From Helicostylum pulchrum (lineage: Eukaryota > Mucoromycota > Mucoromycetes > Mucorales > Mucoraceae): DNA of 64,000 nt. Numbering within the stretch: the first letter of the stretch is position 1; each line of letters begins with the position of its first letter. Made by a program: the position numbers and the translations under genes. Location: assembly GCA_025677825.1 (NCBI GenBank), contig JAIXMO010000004.1, forward strand, positions 186,001-250,000, given 5' to 3'. Under the pieces are notes generated by a model. The model worked only from the letters and a program-made list of their open reading frames with translations. It was not told the origin of the DNA and made no database searches. Shown piece by piece: positions 60,754 through 64,000 of this stretch.

Positions 60754-63700
60754 ATGAGTTCTACTGATCAAGTTTATACATGGCCTACTCACTTGGATAA
60801 ACAAAACTCACTTGAAAAATTTAATAGACCCATGACGACAAGTCATTCACATACAGTGTCATCTCACTACAATAAAGCAGCTTCATCGCAACCACGAAAC
60901 TCTTCTGATTCAGAAGTAAGTAATCTCATACCTTCCTATGTCGATATTTTAGCGACTACTTCTGGAAAAGACTGGTTAGAAACATACGAATTTCCGATTA
61001 CGAAAGATAAAATTACACATAGACGTACGTTTCAACAAACAATTGAAAAGGACCCTATCTCTGTTCGAAAAACTCGATCTATGAGAGACCCTACTTCTAC
61101 ATCAAAGACAAGATTACGCTCACCTCCTCCTCCTCCGCCTCCGCCTCAAGATAATACATCTTTGAATCTATTATTATCAGATCAACAATCATGTTTGCCC
61201 AACAATGTAAAGAAACAACCCGTTCCTTTTATAAATAAAGTAAAACGGAAGCTTAGTTTTAGTAAAGATAAAGCGGATCCTAGATCAATATCGACGCCAC
61301 CTATTGCCCCAAAGAAAACATTATCTTATAGTATACCCACTCAACGTCACCAGCAACAACAACAACAGCAGCAGCAGCTACAGCAACATCAGCAACATCA
61401 GCAACAGCAACATCAACAGCAACAGCAACATCAACATCAACAACACCACTACCAACAACAGCAGCAGCAACATCAACATCAACAACAACACCAAAATCAA
61501 CAGTATACAAATACTTTGGCTGAGTATCAGGGTTATTCTCGTCAAAGTCGACATCGCTCCTTTACTTACTCCCCACCACCACCCCCTCGTACAAGCAGCT
61601 TAAAAGCATCGTCGGTACTTCCACCCACTGTCATACCGCCTGTTCCGCCTGTACCCAAGCAACATGCCTCAGTTATCCTGAAAGGCCGTACGAGTTCAAT
61701 TAAAAAAAAGAAGAGTGACTCAAGTTACAGTAGTACAAGCAGTAAATCCACCAATGCAAGTCAGCATTTACCAGCTGTAAAAGCACCTACTACTTCACCA
61801 GACTATACAAAGAATTTGAATCAAGATCTTCTTCAAATTGAACTGGATATTAAAGCTTTAGCCATTCAACGAGAGTCATTTATATTAGCTAATAGTCAAC
61901 AAAAGACAATTGGACGTAAGCGAGGAAAAGTAAGTATATCTACACCTCCTTAAAAAATACGTATAGAAAAAAAATTTACGACTTTTTTTTTTTACAAAAA
62001 TAGACTTTACCTGGTAGTTTAGCTACACCACCACCTATACCAATCTTACCTTTACCACCTATGAAATTAAACCCAATTCAAATGAATATGCCAGTTCAAA
62101 AGAAAACGGCTCCAAGGAATTTACCACAAAAATCAATGTCGACTACACCTAGTACGAATCGGATAAAGTTATCGTCTCTCAGTACGCTGGACGACCATAG
62201 TTCAGATTTGATGATACGTAGCAGTAATAATAAGAAGGGACCTGGTTTAGGTTTAGGGTCTGGTAATACTGGTACTGATTTAAATAAATCGAATTTGGAA
62301 GCAGCACCGCGAATTATTTTAAAGCATTCAAGATCCAGTACATTTAGTCCTAAACGTAAAAGTCATGTTCCGACAACGACGAAATCATCGACGACGGTAA
62401 GACGAACCGCTAGCTCTCGACAAGCAGAGCCTAACGAGGAAGGAGGCAGATCGCCCAAGAGTGTAAATACCGCATTAAAGTACTATGGACAGTACTTATC
62501 TGATTATGAAAAGCAAGTGGAGATTCATGATTACACATCTATTTATTTTGTGGGACCGCACGCGGTTAAAAAACACGGTAATATGTTGGACCCGTTGAAT
62601 TTTGGATTTGATGATGAAAGAGGCGACTATAAAATTGTCATGCAAGATCATTTGGCGTATCGGTACGAAATTCTGGATGTGTTGGGCAGAGGATCGTTTG
62701 GTCAGGTTGTCAAATGCTTTGATCATAAGACATCAACCATGGTAGCGCTTAAACTGATTCGTAACAAGAAGAGATTTCACGCACAGGCAATAACAGAAGT
62801 CAATATCCTCAAGAAGTTAACTGAATGGGACCCGCACGATAAGTACAATGTGATTCAAATGACGGATCATTTCTACTTTAGAAACCATTTGTGTATTGGG
62901 TTTGAGTGTTTGTCTATGAATTTGTATGAATTTATCAAGAGTAATCACTTTCAAGGGTTTAGCTTGAGTTTGATCCGAAAGATGTCGATGCAAATATTAG
63001 AGTCCTTGTTGCTATTAGCACACTATAACGTTATTCACTGTGACTTGAAACCAGAGGTACGTTTTACTTTTTTTTTATGCTGTGAGTTAGTTACTTACTG
63101 ACGCTTTTATTTTGATAGAATATCATGTTACGGCATCCTGCTAAAAGCGAAATCAAAGTAATTGATTTTGGTAGTAGTTGCTTTGAATCGGAGCGTGTGT
63201 ATACGTATATTCAAAGTAGATTTTATCGATCACCGGAAGTGATACTGGGATTATCTTATCATAAAGCAATTGATATGTGGAGTGTTGGATGTATTGCAGC
63301 AGAATTATATACCGGCTTGCCATTATTTCCTGGTGAAAATGAGCAAGAGCAATTAAGCTGTATTATGGAAGTGATGGGATTACCCGATCGACATTTAATA
63401 GAAAGATGCTCTAGAAAAAAGTTATTTTTCGGTAGGACCAAAAACAACATTACACATGTGTATACATACTATACATATTAAATTATATTATTTTAGACTC
63501 TGCTGGTCATCCACGTATTGTGGCTAATTCAAAAGGAAAGAGAAGATTACCTGGTACAAGATCATTATTTCAAGCGCTAAAATGTCACGATATTGTATTT
63601 ATTGATTTTATTGAAAGATGCTTACAGTGGGATCCAGCTAAAAGATTGACACCAAAAGAAGCAATACAACATGACTTTGTAACTAATATCAATCGAAACA

Positions 63701-63804
63701 GTGTCACTCCACCCAAGCCAGTCACCTCATTTTTATCTTCGGTGGCACTTGCTAATACGTATTCTACATCACATTTAATGCAAAAAAAGAGTTCAATGCG
63801 ATAA
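60754..63804 (+). CDS. DYRK-family protein kinase (Pom1/Yak-like, class II DYRK)
   Basis: Dual-specificity, tyrosine-autophosphorylating kinase. Four exons (60754-61929, 62004-63056, 63119-63431, 63497-63804) give 949 aa. The N-terminal about 540 residues are disordered, with Pro runs, a basic patch and a long Gln/His tract (about 205-280). [20 protein letters not shown] followed by IYFVGPHA is the DYRK N-terminal autophosphorylation (NAPA) region. Kinase landmarks: [11 protein letters not shown] (about 620-630), [16 protein letters not shown] (Lys642), [30 protein letters not shown] with activation-loop Tyr-x-Tyr at about 771-773, and [10 protein letters not shown]. It matches class II DYRK / S. 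pombe Pom1 architecture, which acts in cell polarity and size control. That role is inference; kinase family is firm. Confidence 0.94.
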
Positions 63805-64000
63805 ATTTCTTTTTTTATATGTAATACTTCTTTCTTTCCTTTGTATAACCGTCGGGATAGCCGGGATTTATTATACTTATTTTTTGAACCTGTGATTTGC
63901 GGTGGGTGTTCGCACAAACAAAAACAAAAAAAAACTCCGTATAACTATTTTAAAAAATAAAAAGAGTCATGACTATATTACAAATGCAGTATGTTTTTTT

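Noticed and set aside
61301..61603. Val/Asp/Ala-rich and Asn/Ser-rich ORFs over the kinase Gln tract
   Set aside because: Repeat shadows of the kinase exon.

Overview
The window is nuclear DNA of a filamentous fungus, most likely an early-diverging one of the order Mucorales (Mucoromycota). The reasons are an AT-rich base composition with many poly-T/poly-A runs, dense short introns (about 35-125 nt, GT...AG with CTAAC-like branch sites), typical eukaryotic housekeeping genes, and a gene set (OTUB1-type otubain, PHYHD1-type dioxygenase, sphingomyelin-synthase-like PAP2 protein) that is common in Mucoromycota and patchy in yeasts. This placement is inference from gene content. No bacterial operons, CRISPR arrays, tRNA or rRNA genes were recognised. 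Exon models were built by hand; in each multi-exon gene reported at high confidence the exon lengths sum to a multiple of three and join the family motifs in frame.

Layout. 0-6.6 kb: a small orphan ORF, N-acetylglucosamine-6-phosphate deacetylase, a ZGPAT-type G-patch protein and a five-exon otubain. 6.6-16.5 kb: an accessory region with tentative or decayed genes, a diverged tandem duplication and a Ty3-like gag/protease remnant. 16.6-29.1 kb: a gene-rich block with an HSBP1-like coiled-coil protein, mitochondrial-type NDP kinase, Ssb-type Hsp70, an SH3 protein of Nbp2/Skb5 type, inorganic pyrophosphatase, ribosomal protein S6, a methyltransferase with a histidine-rich insert, and a sugar transporter. 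29.1-31.4 kb: a 1-kb terminal-inverted-repeat element and a coding remnant. 31.5-45.1 kb: a dienelactone-hydrolase-like enzyme, two tandem FAD amine oxidases with peroxisomal-type C-termini, two orphan proteins, a forkhead factor, a PHYHD1-like dioxygenase and a sphingomyelin-synthase-like protein. 45.1-52.2 kb: a gene desert holding a second, larger copy of the element with a nested fold-back insert. 52.2-56.3 kb: SEC24 and an orphan. 56.3-60.7 kb: a desert with a third, truncated element copy. 60.7-63.8 kb: a DYRK/Pom1-type kinase with a long glutamine-rich N-terminus.

How the genes relate. Most are independent housekeeping or signalling genes. Themes that recur are protein synthesis and folding (RPS6, Ssb, HSBP1-like), phosphate and nucleotide metabolism (pyrophosphatase, NDP kinase), amino-sugar and glycated-amine catabolism (deacetylase, two FAD oxidases), the secretory pathway and sphingolipids (SEC24, PAP2 protein), and ubiquitin and phospho-signalling (otubain, DYRK). 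The most unusual signals are the histidine-rich insert in the methyltransferase, the nested transposon family, the micro-exons that carry catalytic or initiator codons, and the duplicated oxidases that differ in intron number and targeting tail.
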